The translations under genes and the position numbers were made by a program. The notes beneath the pieces were generated by a model that saw only the letters and a list, made by a program, of their open reading frames with translations, was not told where the DNA came from and did no database searches. This document shows, piece after piece, positions 26,019 to 35,134 of a stretch of 64,000 bases of DNA (position 1 is the first letter of the stretch; every line of letters starts with the position of its first letter). Source of the stretch: Chloroflexota bacterium (GTDB lineage: Bacteria > Chloroflexota > Dehalococcoidia > DSTF01 > RBG-16-68-14); NCBI GenBank assembly GCA_029262675.1, contig JAJCYW010000012.1:52502-116501 (forward strand). Direction: 5' to 3'.

Positions 26019-27217
26019 GGTTTCACCGCCTTCACGATCAGTGTCGCGGGGATCAGCCGCATCTTCTCGATTGCATAGCCGCCGTCCCAGGGAGACGCGC
26101 CGCCGCCTTCGACCGGCGGCGGCTCCAGCAGCCGCTCGATACGAAATCCGGCGTCCAGCAGTAGCGAGCACCACTCGCCGACGGTGCGATACCACGAGCG
26201 CAGACGGGCCGACACACCCTTCTCAGGGAAGTCCCACTGCCAGTCCTGCTTTCTGCTCCAGTACGGATGAACGACGCTGTACGGCGCGCCGCCCTCCGTG
26301 GCAGCAAAGAACGGGTGTTGGACGCTGAAGACGAACGGCGAGCCGCCTCGCAGCACCCGGTAGGCCTCCGCAAACGCCCGGTCTACGCGCTCGACATAGT
26401 TCAACGCGTGGAGCGAGACAGCGAGATCTTGGCTCTCGTCCTCGATGCCGACGAGCTGCTCCACGTTGCCCTGCTGCAGCGTCACGTCGACGCCCTCACG
26501 CTCGGCGAGGCGGCGGCCGTACTCGATCTGCTTGTCGGAGAGGTCGATGCCGATCACGCGCGCGCCCTGCTTCGCCAGCACGATGCAGTCCTGACCGCCG
26601 CCGCAGCCGACTACGATGACCCGCAGGCCGGCAACGTCGCCCAGCAACTGCAACTCGGATTCGTCCGGGCAGCGCGGCGCGTAGACCAACCTATCGGTCG
26701 GGATCTCATACTGCTCTTGATATGCGCGAGAGATCGCGTTCCAGCCGCGGCGGTTGTCCGGGGTTGCGCCGCCGCTCGGCGCCGGCACCGGCGCGACGGC
26801 CGGAGCCTGGTGGCGACCGGTTTGGAGCCACTCCAGCAGCGCGGGGGCCAAGCCGACGCCGGCCAGTTCGTCGCCGGTGAGCCAGCGCGCATCGTCATAG
26901 TCGCCGTCGGCGCGGAATCGTAACTCGCCTTCGTGGTCGAGCACGCGGAAGATGTTCGCGACATACCGTGTGGAGAGAGCAATGTTGTCCTCATTGTCTT
27001 CCAGATACAGCGTCTCGGCGAACTCTAGGCCTCCGGCCTCGACGCCCAGTTCGCGATACGTATGCCGTTCCAGCGCCTCCTCGGCCGACTCCTCGCTGCC
27101 GACGACGGCCGTGGGAAGCAGCCACGCACCGGCGAACGGAGCGTGGCCGTCCTTGCGCTTGACGACAAGCGAGCGGCTGCCCCGTTCAAACAGCGCCAGC
27201 GATAGTAGCTCCGTCAT
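26015..27217 (-). CDS. NUDIX-like / SAM methyltransferase fusion
   Basis: A 400-residue two-domain protein. Residues 1-140 look like a NUDIX hydrolase ([11 protein letters not shown], then an [15 protein letters not shown] box). The box departs from the consensus GX5EX7REUXEEXG by one extra residue and a missing Glu, so hydrolase activity is doubtful. After a Pro/Ala-rich linker, residues 165-400 form a class I methyltransferase ([37 protein letters not shown]). It sits between trpE and trpG, separated by 2 bases and a 4-base overlap, although those two normally adjoin. The substrate is unknown. Confidence 0.82.
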   Translation of the reverse strand: MTELLSLALFERGSRSLVVKRKDGHAPFAGAWLLPTAVVGSEESAEEALERHTYRELGVEAGGLEFAETLYLEDNEDNIALSTRYVANIFRVLDHEGELRFRADGDYDDARWLTGDELAGVGLAPALLEWLQTGRHQAPAVAPVPAPSGGATPDNRRGWNAISRAYQEQYEIPTDRLVYAPRCPDESELQLLGDVAGLRVIVVGCGGGQDCIVLAKQGARVIGIDLSDKQIEYGRRLAEREGVDVTLQQGNVEQLVGIEDESQDLAVSLHALNYVERVDRAFAEAYRVLRGGSPFVFSVQHPFFAATEGGAPYSVVHPYWSRKQDWQWDFPEKGVSARLRSWYRTVGEWCSLLLDAGFRIERLLEPPPVEGGGASPWDGGYAIEKMRLIPATLIVKAVKP

Positions 27218-27219
27218 CG

Positions 27220-28710
27220 CTAGTACCCCAGGCTCCCGGTCGGCGTGGCCGCCGCGGCCGCTTCTGCCGACTCAATCGCGTGCAGCATCGCCCCCGCCTT
27301 GTTCTGCGATTCCATGTACTCGAGTTCGGGCACGCTGTCGTAGACGATGCCGCCGGCAGCCTGAGCGTAGGCGATGCCGTCCTTGATGGCGATGGTGCGG
27401 ATCGTCAGCGCAGTGTCCAAATTGCCGGAGAAGTCAACGTAGCCGACACAGCCGCCATAGGGCCCGCGCTTATCCCGCTCCAGCTCCGCGATGATCTCCA
27501 TCGCGCGGATCTTCGGTGCGCCGGTGACCGTGCCGTGGGGGAAGTAGGCCCGCAACGCATCGAAACAGCTCACGTCCGGCTCCAGTTCGCCGACGACATG
27601 CGAGATCAGGTGCATGACGTGGGAGTAGCGCTCCACTTCCATCATCTGCGTCACGCGAACGCTGGCCGGTGTGCAGACGCGGCCAAGGTCGTTGCGCGCC
27701 AGGTCCAGCAACATCAGGTGCTCGGCGCGTTCTTTGGGGTCCGCGGCCAACTCCTCCGCCATCCGCCGCTCGTCGTCCGGGTCGCGGCCCCGGCGGCGGG
27801 TGCCGGCGATGGGATGCGTTTCGATGACGCCGTCCTCGATCCGAATCAGCATCTCCGGCGAAGCGCCGACGATGTGAGCGTCGTCCAACTCCAGGTAGTA
27901 CATGTACGGCGAGGGATTGATGGCCCGCAACGCCCGGTAGACGTCGAACGGGTGCGCCTGCGTTCGGCGGGAGAACCGTTGCGACACCTGCACCTGGTAG
28001 ATGTCGCCGGCGATGATGTACTCCTTGGCCCGCTCCACGTTCGCGATGAAGTCGCTCTTGGTTGTGTTCGACTCGACGTCAATCTTCGCCGGCGCTTCTG
28101 CCGGCTCGGAGCGATATGGCAGCGCGGCGAGCGGCTTGGCGAGCCGGCCGACGAGTTCCTCGATCCTCCACGTCGCCTGGCGGTAGGACGCCTCGATATC
28201 GCCGTCGAGACGAACGTGGGCGACGACTTTTATCGTGTGCTGCAGGTGGTCGAAGACGAGAAGCGTGTCGTTGAAGAGGAACACGGCCTCTGGAAAACCC
28301 TGCGGGTCGGGCTCCGGCGAAGGCAATTTCTCATAGTGGCGCGCCGCCTCGTACGACATGAAGCCGACGGCGCCGCCGTTGAAGCGCGGCAGACCTTCGA
28401 CGTGCGCGGGCCGGAAGCGCGATAGCTCTTCCTCCACCTGCGTCAGTGGATCGCCGGGCACCTCGTTTCGCTCCGCGTGCGGCCCGTTGCGCAGCACGCG
28501 GTAGGGCTCCGTTCCGATGAAGCTGTAGCGGGCCAGCCGCTCGCCGCCCTCCACGCTCTCCAGCAGGAATGAGTGCTTGCCGCGCGCGACCTTCAGGAAC
28601 GCGGAGACTGGCGTCTCCAAGTCGGCCGGCACTTCCCGGAAGACGGGCGCGACGTTGCCCTGCGCAGCCAGCGCGCGGGCTTCGTCTAGCGTTGGTGTGT
28701 ACGTAGGCAT
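27220..28710 (-). CDS. trpE: Anthranilate synthase component I
   Basis: TrpE makes anthranilate from chorismate with ammonia from TrpG. The 496-residue protein has the PVSAFLKVARG and LLESVEGGERLARYS N-terminal feedback-site type segment, then HPIAGTRRRGRD, LVARNDLGR-like DLARNDLGRVC, HGTVTGAPKIRAMEII and GGCVGYVDFSGN. It is second in the T-box-controlled operon, 18 bases after trpS. Confidence 0.96.
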   Translation of the reverse strand: MPTYTPTLDEARALAAQGNVAPVFREVPADLETPVSAFLKVARGKHSFLLESVEGGERLARYSFIGTEPYRVLRNGPHAERNEVPGDPLTQVEEELSRFRPAHVEGLPRFNGGAVGFMSYEAARHYEKLPSPEPDPQGFPEAVFLFNDTLLVFDHLQHTIKVVAHVRLDGDIEASYRQATWRIEELVGRLAKPLAALPYRSEPAEAPAKIDVESNTTKSDFIANVERAKEYIIAGDIYQVQVSQRFSRRTQAHPFDVYRALRAINPSPYMYYLELDDAHIVGASPEMLIRIEDGVIETHPIAGTRRRGRDPDDERRMAEELAADPKERAEHLMLLDLARNDLGRVCTPASVRVTQMMEVERYSHVMHLISHVVGELEPDVSCFDALRAYFPHGTVTGAPKIRAMEIIAELERDKRGPYGGCVGYVDFSGNLDTALTIRTIAIKDGIAYAQAAGGIVYDSVPELEYMESQNKAGAMLHAIESAEAAAAATPTGSLGY

Positions 28711-28728
28711 CGGTCTACTCCAGGTAGT

Positions 28729-29736
28729 TCAGTCTAGATAATTCAACTTTAGGGCGGCGCGGACTTCCCTCATCGTCTCTTCCGCGACCTTCTTCGCGTG
28801 GCCGGTGCCGGCGGCGAGCGCATCTCGCACCAGCTTTGGCTTCGACTCGAAGTGCGCGCGGCGCTCGCGGATCGGGTCGAGCAGGTTGTTCAGTACCGTC
28901 GCCAGCTTCTCCTTCACCTCCACATCGCCGACTTTGCCAACGACGTAGCGGTCCTTCAGGTCCTGCACCTCTTCCGCGTTCGGGTTGAACGCATCGTGGT
29001 ACATGAAGACCGGGTTGCCTTCCACGTGGCCGGGGTCGGTCGCGCGCAGGCGGGTCGGGTCGGTGTACATGCTCTTGACCTTCTTCGTCACGGTCTCCGC
29101 GTCGTCCTTAAGCTGGATCGCGTTGTCGAGCGACTTGCCCATCTTGGCGTTGCCGTCGGTGCCGACGAGACGCGGTACGCGGCCAACGAGGCCTTCCGGC
29201 TCCGGAAACACCTCGCCGAACATGCGGTTGAAACGCCGAGCCACTTCCCGCGTCATCTCGATGTGCGGGAGTTGGTCCTCGCCGACCGGCACCAGGTGGG
29301 CCTTCGGCATCAGGATGTTGGCCACCTGCATGACGGGATACGTGAAGAACGCGACGGGCACCGACTTCGACTCCAGCGCGGCCATCTCGGCCTTCAGCGT
29401 GGGGTTGCGCTGCAGCATGCCGAGCGGCAGCCACCAGCTCAGCCACAGCGTCAGCTCCGCGTGCTCCGGAATAAGGCTCTCGATCGCGAAGTGGCTGCGT
29501 TCCGGGTCGAGGCCGACGGCGAGCCAGTCGAGAGCGATTTCATGCACGGCCTCACGCACGGAATCGATGTCGTCGGCCTTATCGGAGACCTGGTAGTCGG
29601 CGATCAGGAAGAAGCACTCGTACTCGTCCTGCAGCCGTAGCCAGTTCTCGAGCGCCCCGGCGTAGTGGCCGAGGTGCAGGGCGCCGGTGGGCCGGATGCC
29701 GGTCAGGATTCGCTTTCGTTCTTCTTTGTTCGTCAT
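28729..29736 (-). CDS. trpS: Tryptophanyl-tRNA synthetase
   Basis: TrpRS charges tRNA-Trp. The 335-residue class I synthetase has TGIRPTGALHLGHYAG (HIGH motif HLGH) and the KMSKS loop as KMGKS, with PVGEDQLPHIEMTREVARRFN. It is the first gene of the trp operon, directly after the T-box leader, so uncharged tRNA-Trp should raise both TrpRS and the biosynthetic genes. Confidence 0.95.
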   Translation of the reverse strand: MTNKEERKRILTGIRPTGALHLGHYAGALENWLRLQDEYECFFLIADYQVSDKADDIDSVREAVHEIALDWLAVGLDPERSHFAIESLIPEHAELTLWLSWWLPLGMLQRNPTLKAEMAALESKSVPVAFFTYPVMQVANILMPKAHLVPVGEDQLPHIEMTREVARRFNRMFGEVFPEPEGLVGRVPRLVGTDGNAKMGKSLDNAIQLKDDAETVTKKVKSMYTDPTRLRATDPGHVEGNPVFMYHDAFNPNAEEVQDLKDRYVVGKVGDVEVKEKLATVLNNLLDPIRERRAHFESKPKLVRDALAAGTGHAKKVAEETMREVRAALKLNYLD

Positions 29737-29858
29737 TGCTTTTCGCTCCGCTCAAATCACTGACTGCTCTTCGCTAGATGCTCAAATCTCTTGTCGCGCT
29801 TCGCTTAAGGCTCAGCGCGAGTGATGTCAACCGTCTGGGTTCACTGCCGCCGCGGGCA

Positions 29859-30180
29859 ACAAAAAAGCCCCCGCCCATATAGGGGCGAGAGGCTCGCGGT
29901 GCCACCCTACTTGACCTGTCGCGTCAGCGACGGACCATCTCATGGAGGGTACGGCCACCTCGTTCGGCGGCGATACCCCGGACTCTGCTAACGGCGCCCA
30001 ACCCGGCGAAACTTAGCGGCAGCAACTGTGCCACCGATCGGTCCGCAGCTCCCGGGTCCATTCTGTCGCAGCGCTGGCGCCGGCTTTCACCTAACCCGGC
30101 TCTCTATAGCTCAGTGAAACTGAGCTGCCAACCACCTCGCGACGTACTACTCCCGTTCGCGGCTGTTGTCTATTCAGTTG
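29859..30180 (-). ncRNA. T-box riboswitch, tryptophan specifier, leader of trpS-trpE operon
   Basis: On the minus strand the leader holds the T-box core AGGGTGGCACCGCG (29895-29908). It is followed directly by an intrinsic terminator (about 29861-29893: GC-rich stem, CTATA loop, run of T). Upstream a stem I with the AGUA-type internal loop (GGGAGTAGTACG) and a specifier region GAATGGACC is visible, where TGG (near 30058-30061) is the Trp codon. Known T-boxes bind uncharged tRNA at the specifier and at the T-box UGGN bulge, switching the terminator off. The leader lies between a good promoter and trpS, with 122 bases of unremarkable sequence in between. Confidence 0.93.
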
Positions 30181-30187
30181 TCTTGCG

Positions 30188-30217
30188 AGGATAGCAGCGC
30201 TTGCGAAAGGCTGTCAA
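30188..30217 (-). promoter_or_regulatory. Promoter of the T-box-trp operon
   Basis: On the minus strand TTGACA (30212-30217) and TATCCT (30188-30193) are 18 bases apart. Transcription would begin near 30180, exactly at the 5' end of the T-box leader. Confidence 0.75.
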
Positions 30218-30254
30218 GCGCAGGCCTGTCACGCGGGGCGGGGCCTGCCAAGCA

Positions 30255-30395
30255 GGGCAAACAAAGACGCCCTGACCTAAGTCGGGCGTCTCTGGGGGAG
30301 TGAGATTAGGGGAGCCCCGCCTCTCCTCATCTCTCTCCTGCATACCTAAACGTGAAACCTGCTTCAGGGTTACAGTTGCGGAGGCGGGCTTAAAC
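30255..30395 (-). ncRNA. Possible structured RNA with intrinsic terminator
   Basis: In the 360-base gap between the trp promoter and the gene at 30581 there is a minus-strand hairpin (GACGCCCGAC-TTAG-GTCAGGGCGTC) followed by TTTGTTT. This is a convincing terminator near 30258-30292 although no protein gene precedes it. Upstream, AGCCCGCCTC near 30380-30389 can pair with GAGGCGGGGCT near 30314-30324 and close a 55-base region. Either a small RNA or the tail of an undetected gene is possible. I do not recognise a known family. Confidence 0.35.
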
Positions 30396-30580
30396 ACCTG
30401 TCTTGCGGAATTCCGCCGTGGCGTGTATGCTCTTGCGCACTAGGCGGATCGTATAGACGAAACGAAAGGAAGGCTTACCATTTGACCTAACACAGCCCCA
30501 AGTATCAGTTCGATACATGCCCAATCACGTATTTGCGTAGCTTTCGACCTAGTTGAGGCGCCGATTCTAAGGAGGATGTT

Positions 30581-31183
30581 ATGGTCAATGATAGCAGTGT
30601 CAGAGAAAATAACGACTCACGGAGCGATCGTCATGACCCCGAAGTCCCTGAACAGAAGTGCGGCTGCAGCGTGGTAGTGTGCTGCAACTGCTCTAAGCCG
30701 GAAAATCCACCACCGCCTCCCGCCGTCTGCAATTGCCCTGAAGTGCCAGATACGTGCGAATTTGAGATTTACATGTCTCGAGCCCGAGTGATTGAATCAC
30801 AGGGCGTCTTTGAAGGAAAGCTTGAGGTCACCATCACAGGTCATGCCGATGGTAGCGCGGTGACCCACCCTTCGCCTGTATCGTGGTTCCAATTACACAA
30901 GAAATGGGGATGGGTATCGGTGCAGCGACTAATAACGACTATCAAGGTTGTGAAGGGCACGCAACGAGTCGTTCAATTGATGGCTGACGTGTACGAACAC
31001 GACTTTATCTTTACAGGAAAATCTGAGGCTGGAACATCAGATCCTCCAGCCACAATGACCCTTTCATGTGACCAGCCTGCATCGCCAGTCACAGTACTGG
31101 TGAAGTTGGACAAACTTCAGAACGTTGCCCTGTCAAATAAGGGAAAAGTTGAAGTCGAATTTCGCGCCTATCCAATCCTATAG
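30581..31183 (+). CDS. Cys-rich hypothetical protein
   Basis: A 200-residue protein with no recognised family. The first 35 residues are charged and disordered-looking. Then comes a Cys cluster (CGCSVVVCCNCSK), a Pro run and CNCPEVPDTC, giving about eight Cys in 37 residues; this could bind metal or form disulfides. The rest (residues 65-200) is a beta-rich domain of alternating strands (GKLEVTITGHADG, VTVLVKLDKL, KVEVEFRAYPIL). No signal peptide is visible. A perfect AAGGAGG 7 bases before the ATG supports it. Its base composition is more AT-rich than the trp region, suggesting acquired DNA. Confidence 0.7.
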   Translation: MVNDSSVRENNDSRSDRHDPEVPEQKCGCSVVVCCNCSKPENPPPPPAVCNCPEVPDTCEFEIYMSRARVIESQGVFEGKLEVTITGHADGSAVTHPSPVSWFQLHKKWGWVSVQRLITTIKVVKGTQRVVQLMADVYEHDFIFTGKSEAGTSDPPATMTLSCDQPASPVTVLVKLDKLQNVALSNKGKVEVEFRAYPIL

Positions 31184-31536
31184 GGCCAGATACGCTTCCG
31201 GCGGTTCACGGTGGTCGACTCGGTGCGTCGGCCACCGTGCTGGCCATCGCGCGTACGGAGGATGCACCTGCGTTACTACGGCCGCATTGGTAGGACGGTG
31301 AGTTTCTTGTCTATCACCAACACCGCGGTCTCCGATCCATCACGGGGTAGCCCAGAAACCGTTTCGTACGACGTAACGAGTTCACCTCTTCATATATGAC
31401 CTGGGTTGGATAGAATCACCGTGCTCCTCCTTCGGCACAACGCACAGCTACTACCCAAGCTGCCTCGCTAGGTACAGCGCATCCTTTCCATGTAGAGCAC
31501 TTGCAGAACACCCGTTCTATGTGCCATAGTGGGCGC
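31184..31536. other. Intergenic region with one terminator-like hairpin
   Basis: This 353-base gap holds a hairpin at 31207-31239 (13-bp stem CACGGTGGTCGAC with one G-T pair), suited to end the upstream gene. A weak promoter precedes comM (TTGCAG at 31501, CATAGT 18 bases later). Nothing else coding is evident. Confidence 0.5.
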
Positions 31537-32607
31537 ATGGCGCTCGCAACGGTACGTTCCTGCGCAGTAGTTGGCCTGGACGGCGAACTCGTCGATGTTG
31601 AAGTCGATATCGCCAGGGGCATGCCGCACTTCACTATCGTCGGCTTGCCGGACGCGGCGCTGACGGAGTCGAAGGAGCGCGTGCGGTCGGCGATACAGAA
31701 CTCCGGCTTCCCATTCCCCAAGCAGCGCATCACCGTCAACCTCGCGCCGGCCGACCTGCGAAAGGAAGGCCCGGCCTACGACCTGCCGATTGCCATCGGC
31801 ATCCTCATTGCGTCGCAGCAGGCGATCGCGGAGCTAGGCGGGGCGGTGCTGATCGGCGAACTGGCGCTCGACGGGGCGGTACGCCACGCGCAGGGCGTGC
31901 TGCCGATGGTGGGGTTGGCCAAGGACCACGGCATGGAAACAGTGTACCTGCCCGCGGCAGACGCGCCGGAGGGCGCGCTGATCGACGGCGTCCGCATCGT
32001 GCCCGTACGCTCGCTGGGCCAGGTCGTTCGCCATCTGAGCGGCGACGAAGTGATCGATGACTACGTGCGCTGTCCCAACGGCGCTGTGCAGCGCCACCTC
32101 TGGCACGGCACGGACTTCGGTGAGGTGCGCGGCCAGGAGCACGTCAAGCGCGCGCTGGAGGTCGCCGCGTCCGGCGGCCACAACGTGCTGATGACGGGTC
32201 CGCCCGGCGCCGGCAAGACGCTGCTCGCGCGCGCGCTGCCGTCGATCTTGCCGGATATGACGCCCGCGGAATCGCTGGACGTGACGAAGATCTACAGCGT
32301 CAGCGGCATGCTGCCCGCTGAAACGCCGTTGATCCGCCAGCGGCCGTTTCGCGCACCCCACCACACGATCTCTCACGCAGGCCTCGTGGGCGGCGGACGC
32401 AAGCCCCGGCCCGGCGAGATCAGCCTCAGCCACCGCGGCGTGCTGTTCCTCGACGAGCTGCCGGAGTTCTCGCTGCAGGTGCTGGAGGTATTGCGCCAGC
32501 CTGTCGAGGACCGCGTCGTCACGATCGCCCGCGCGCAGTCGACCGTGACGTTCCCGGCCAACTTCATGCTGATCGCGGCGATGAACCCCTGTCCGCGTGG
32601 TTACTAA
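31537..32607 (+). pseudogene. comM: comM/yifB Mg-chelatase-like AAA+ gene, truncated by integration
   Basis: ComM is a hexameric branch-migration helicase used in natural transformation, normally about 500 residues. Here 356 residues remain. The N-terminal fold ([40 protein letters not shown]), Walker A ([12 protein letters not shown]) and Walker B (LFLDELPEF) are intact. The protein stops right after the conserved AAMNPCP-x-G-Y motif, where a recombinase-bearing element begins. The C-terminal third with sensor and arginine-finger regions is missing, so the gene is probably inactive. The rest of comM was not found in the window. Confidence 0.9.
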
Positions 32608-34156
32608 CTACACCAGGGAATCGGTACTCCACCACGAGTCTGGCGCGCTTCTTGCGGCCTGCAAGCTGCTCGGTATGCACGGTGATCTTTCTGATCAGCA
32701 GCAAGGCAATCTGCTGCCGTTGCTCGGCCGTTAGGCCGGCGTCAAGCTGCCTGCCCAGTTCAGCCAGGAGGTCTTCGTCCACGGGGTCGTCCTCATCGTC
32801 CGTGCTCTCGATTTCGCCCAGCTTGGTGGTGATCTCTTTCTGCTGGTGATCGATACCCTCGAAACGGCGGGCTAGCTCATCGGGAGCGACGCCGGCCTCG
32901 AACTCATAGAGATCCAGAAGGCGGCGGCGGCGCTCTTCCAAGTCAGCCAACGCCCGCTCAAGCGTCTGACGCGAAGCCTCCGCTACTGCGGCTGCCTCGT
33001 TCATCTGCAGTTCGTCCTGAAGGTCATCGAGAGTGTCGCCGGGCGCACGCAGGAAGCCGTCCAGGTCCGCCCAGATGATCGGCTCAAGGATCGAGCCGTC
33101 AAGCGACTTGCTTGGACACCTGCCTTCAATAGGACCTCGATCCTTTGTCTGGCCGGTACAGCGCCACCACGTCTTGCCTCCGCGACTCCGGGTAGCGCAA
33201 TAGTTCAGTCCGCATAGGCCGCAGACCATCAACGACCGCAACAGATTGATGCGGCGCGTGTTCTTCGCCATGTGGCGGTTCGTGGCCAATGTCGCCTGTG
33301 CTGCCTGCCAGAGATCGTCTGAGACGAGAGCTGGACAGTCGGCCACGATCACCTCTCGCTTCTTTGCGCTTCGTCGGCCATAGTGCAGCTTGCCCTTGTA
33401 GACGGGGTTGATGACGATGTTCCTGATCCGTCCGGCACGCCAGATGGGCTGAGTCTTGCTGCGGCGAACGCCGCGGCCCGGAGCCTGTGAGGACGTCGGC
33501 ACTCCTAGTCGATTGAGCTCGCGAGCGATCCAGGGACAGCTCCGACCTTCGAGGCCAAGCCACTCATAGATTCTCACTACGAGATCGGCCTCTGTCCAAT
33601 CTGCCCAGATGATGTCCGGGCTTGCGATCAGGTAGGAATCGTGCCGTTCTCCTGTGACTCGGTATCCCAGGGGAGGGACGCCGCCACAGTAGCGGCCGGC
33701 CTGAGCCGCCTGTACCATCCCGGCGGCTGAGCGAGCGAGGAACGTCCTCCGTTCTTCTGCGGCGAACGCGACACGAAGGGCGTACTCGAAGGGGCTCTCG
33801 ATGTTCTCCCAGACCGCGACGACCTTGATCCCGTATTCCTCTAGTTCTCGACGGACTACTAGGGGATCGATGTCATCCCGCCCCAGGCGATCGAGCTTTA
33901 CTACCCAGACCTCTTCGAACTTGCCATTGGGCGCGTCTCTCAGGAGCCTCCCACCGTCTGGTCGATTCCGTAGTGCAATCGCGCCCGACACGCCGTCGTC
34001 GACGTAGCGATCGACGAGGACGACGCTCGCATCAGATTCCAGGCTCCGCACCAGCTCAGCGGTCTGGGCAAGAATCGTCTCTCGCTGACGCTGATCTTCC
34101 GAGCTGACCCGCTCGTAGGTAACGATGCGCTTCTGTCCGTTCAGTTGGTGTTGCAC
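32564..34156 (-). CDS. Large serine recombinase (integrase)
   Basis: A 530-residue site-specific recombinase. Residues 10-150 are the resolvase catalytic domain (YERVSSEDQ with the nucleophile Ser, [10 protein letters not shown]). Residues 165-270 are the recombinase domain ([32 protein letters not shown]). A zinc ribbon follows (CGLCGLNYC ... CTGQ ... RCPSK, residues about 312-350), then a coiled-coil and a basic end. Its 3' end runs antisense across the comM breakpoint. GTG start at 34156 overlaps the stop of the small upstream ORF. It probably inserted the island into comM. Confidence 0.93.
   Translation of the reverse strand: MQHQLNGQKRIVTYERVSSEDQRQRETILAQTAELVRSLESDASVVLVDRYVDDGVSGAIALRNRPDGGRLLRDAPNGKFEEVWVVKLDRLGRDDIDPLVVRRELEEYGIKVVAVWENIESPFEYALRVAFAAEERRTFLARSAAGMVQAAQAGRYCGGVPPLGYRVTGERHDSYLIASPDIIWADWTEADLVVRIYEWLGLEGRSCPWIARELNRLGVPTSSQAPGRGVRRSKTQPIWRAGRIRNIVINPVYKGKLHYGRRSAKKREVIVADCPALVSDDLWQAAQATLATNRHMAKNTRRINLLRSLMVCGLCGLNYCATRSRGGKTWWRCTGQTKDRGPIEGRCPSKSLDGSILEPIIWADLDGFLRAPGDTLDDLQDELQMNEAAAVAEASRQTLERALADLEERRRRLLDLYEFEAGVAPDELARRFEGIDHQQKEITTKLGEIESTDDEDDPVDEDLLAELGRQLDAGLTAEQRQQIALLLIRKITVHTEQLAGRKKRARLVVEYRFPGVVSNHADRGSSPRSA
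32597..32611. other. Putative recombination core (att half-site) in comM
   Basis: At the point where comM homology ends, GTGGTT-ACT-AACTAC forms a near-palindrome with one mismatch. Large serine recombinases use short imperfect palindromes around a central dinucleotide. Position at the breakpoint and overlap with the recombinase 3' end support an attL or attR; the partner site was not found. Confidence 0.5.
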
Positions 34157-34281
34157 TAGAGGCCTCCGGCCAGCTTCTTCGGCAGTCCCAGTACGACGCG
34201 CAACGCAGCCTTCATCGCCTCGCGGTCGGCATCGTATATACGCTCAATACCGAGCTTGGTATCAAGTTCCCTAGACTGCAC
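34156..34281 (-). CDS. 41-residue ORF between excisionase and recombinase
   Basis: A GTG inside the end of the excisionase-like gene starts a 41-residue frame that ends TAG overlapping the recombinase GTG (TAGTG). The peptide contains GIERIYDADREAMKAALRVVLGLPKK, a plausible amphipathic helix. Overlaps on both sides suggest translational coupling in an xis-small ORF-integrase operon. It is a candidate recombination directionality or accessory factor, but no homology is recognised and it could be a chance frame. Confidence 0.5.
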   Translation of the reverse strand: MQSRELDTKLGIERIYDADREAMKAALRVVLGLPKKLAGGL

Positions 34282-34468
34282 CGCGGCACCTCTCGATGAA
34301 GCGGTCAAGTGACGCGGCCTCGAATCTCAACTGACCGCCAGGCAATTCCAGCGGGTCCAACCATCCACGTCTGACAAGAACACGCACGGCGCCCGTCGGT
34401 ATCCGAAGGTGCCGCGACACATCCTCAAGCGTCAAGAGTTCAACGGAGCTGGCTTCAGAAGTATTCAT
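34271..34468 (-). CDS. Excisionase-like HTH protein
   Basis: A 65-residue protein with the MerR-type/excisionase helix-turn-helix: LLTLEDVSRHLRIPTGAVRVLVRRGWLDPLELPGG followed by LDRFIERC. Such proteins bind DNA and often act as directionality factors or plasmid/phage regulators. It sits directly upstream of the recombinase operon. Strong candidate partner for the integrase. Confidence 0.8.
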   Translation of the reverse strand: MNTSEASSVELLTLEDVSRHLRIPTGAVRVLVRRGWLDPLELPGGQLRFEAASLDRFIERCRGAV

Positions 34469-34549
34469 GGCTTCTGAGACCAGAATCGCACAGACGCCTA
34501 GGGTACGTGGTGGTGAAGAGGGGGGTAACTTAGGACAAGTCGAGGTAGT

Positions 34550-35134
34550 TCATTCGCAGAAGCGGCACGTCTTGCCGTCGCGGATGCGCTTCCTACCGTT
34601 CTTCAACTGGCCGGACCAGTACTGCTCGTAAACTTCGTCGCCAGCCAACTTCGCTGTCTCAACCGCCTCGGATTTCATCATACCCTCGTGGTCAGTCAAA
34701 TGGCATGCGAGCTCACCTAGCGCCGGCTTTCGGCCAATGTGTCGCGCTCTGACGTCTCGAATTCTGGCGGCCAGTTGCTGTGTCGGTGTCAAACAGGAAT
34801 TGCCAGCGTCTGATGATCTATACAGCTCGACCATGCGCCACCAACTGGCTGGAACCCACCGCCCCAGAACCCACGCTTCGCAGTACAGTTCCTCAGCCGA
34901 GAATACCTCCTCCAACCAGAGGTCAAGAGGGAGCAGTCCTGCCCACTTTGCCAATTCTTCACGCTGAAATGTCGTCCAGCGCCCAGGACGAGCGACCATC
35001 CAGTAGCCCGAGTCCCTGCTGGTGAGCAATTTCAAGGCCACGAAGCGATATCGAGATGCCTCGAAGAGGCGCGGATCTAGCTCTGGGAACGGGGGCGCAG
35101 GAGCAATCGTTGCGCCCTTCGCCACCACAGTCAC
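34550..35134 (-). CDS. Hypothetical protein downstream of an ImmA-like gene
   Basis: A 194-residue Trp-rich protein with no recognised family. The first half is rich in aromatic residues (GYWMVARPGRWTTF, WLEEVF, WVPASWWRMVELY), and a C-terminal helical part ends in CRFCE. Its start overlaps the ImmA/IrrE-like gene by 4 bases. It could be the effector or sensor of this three-gene unit; this is inference. Confidence 0.65.
   Translation of the reverse strand: MTVVAKGATIAPAPPFPELDPRLFEASRYRFVALKLLTSRDSGYWMVARPGRWTTFQREELAKWAGLLPLDLWLEEVFSAEELYCEAWVLGRWVPASWWRMVELYRSSDAGNSCLTPTQQLAARIRDVRARHIGRKPALGELACHLTDHEGMMKSEAVETAKLAGDEVYEQYWSGQLKNGRKRIRDGKTCRFCE

Noticed and set aside
27280..28425. Plus-strand frame opposite trpE
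   Set aside because: TrpE motifs are complete on the minus strand; the plus frame is a shadow.
30170..30397. 75-codon minus-strand frame reaching the trp promoter
   Set aside because: It overlaps the promoter and a terminator hairpin and has no conserved pattern.
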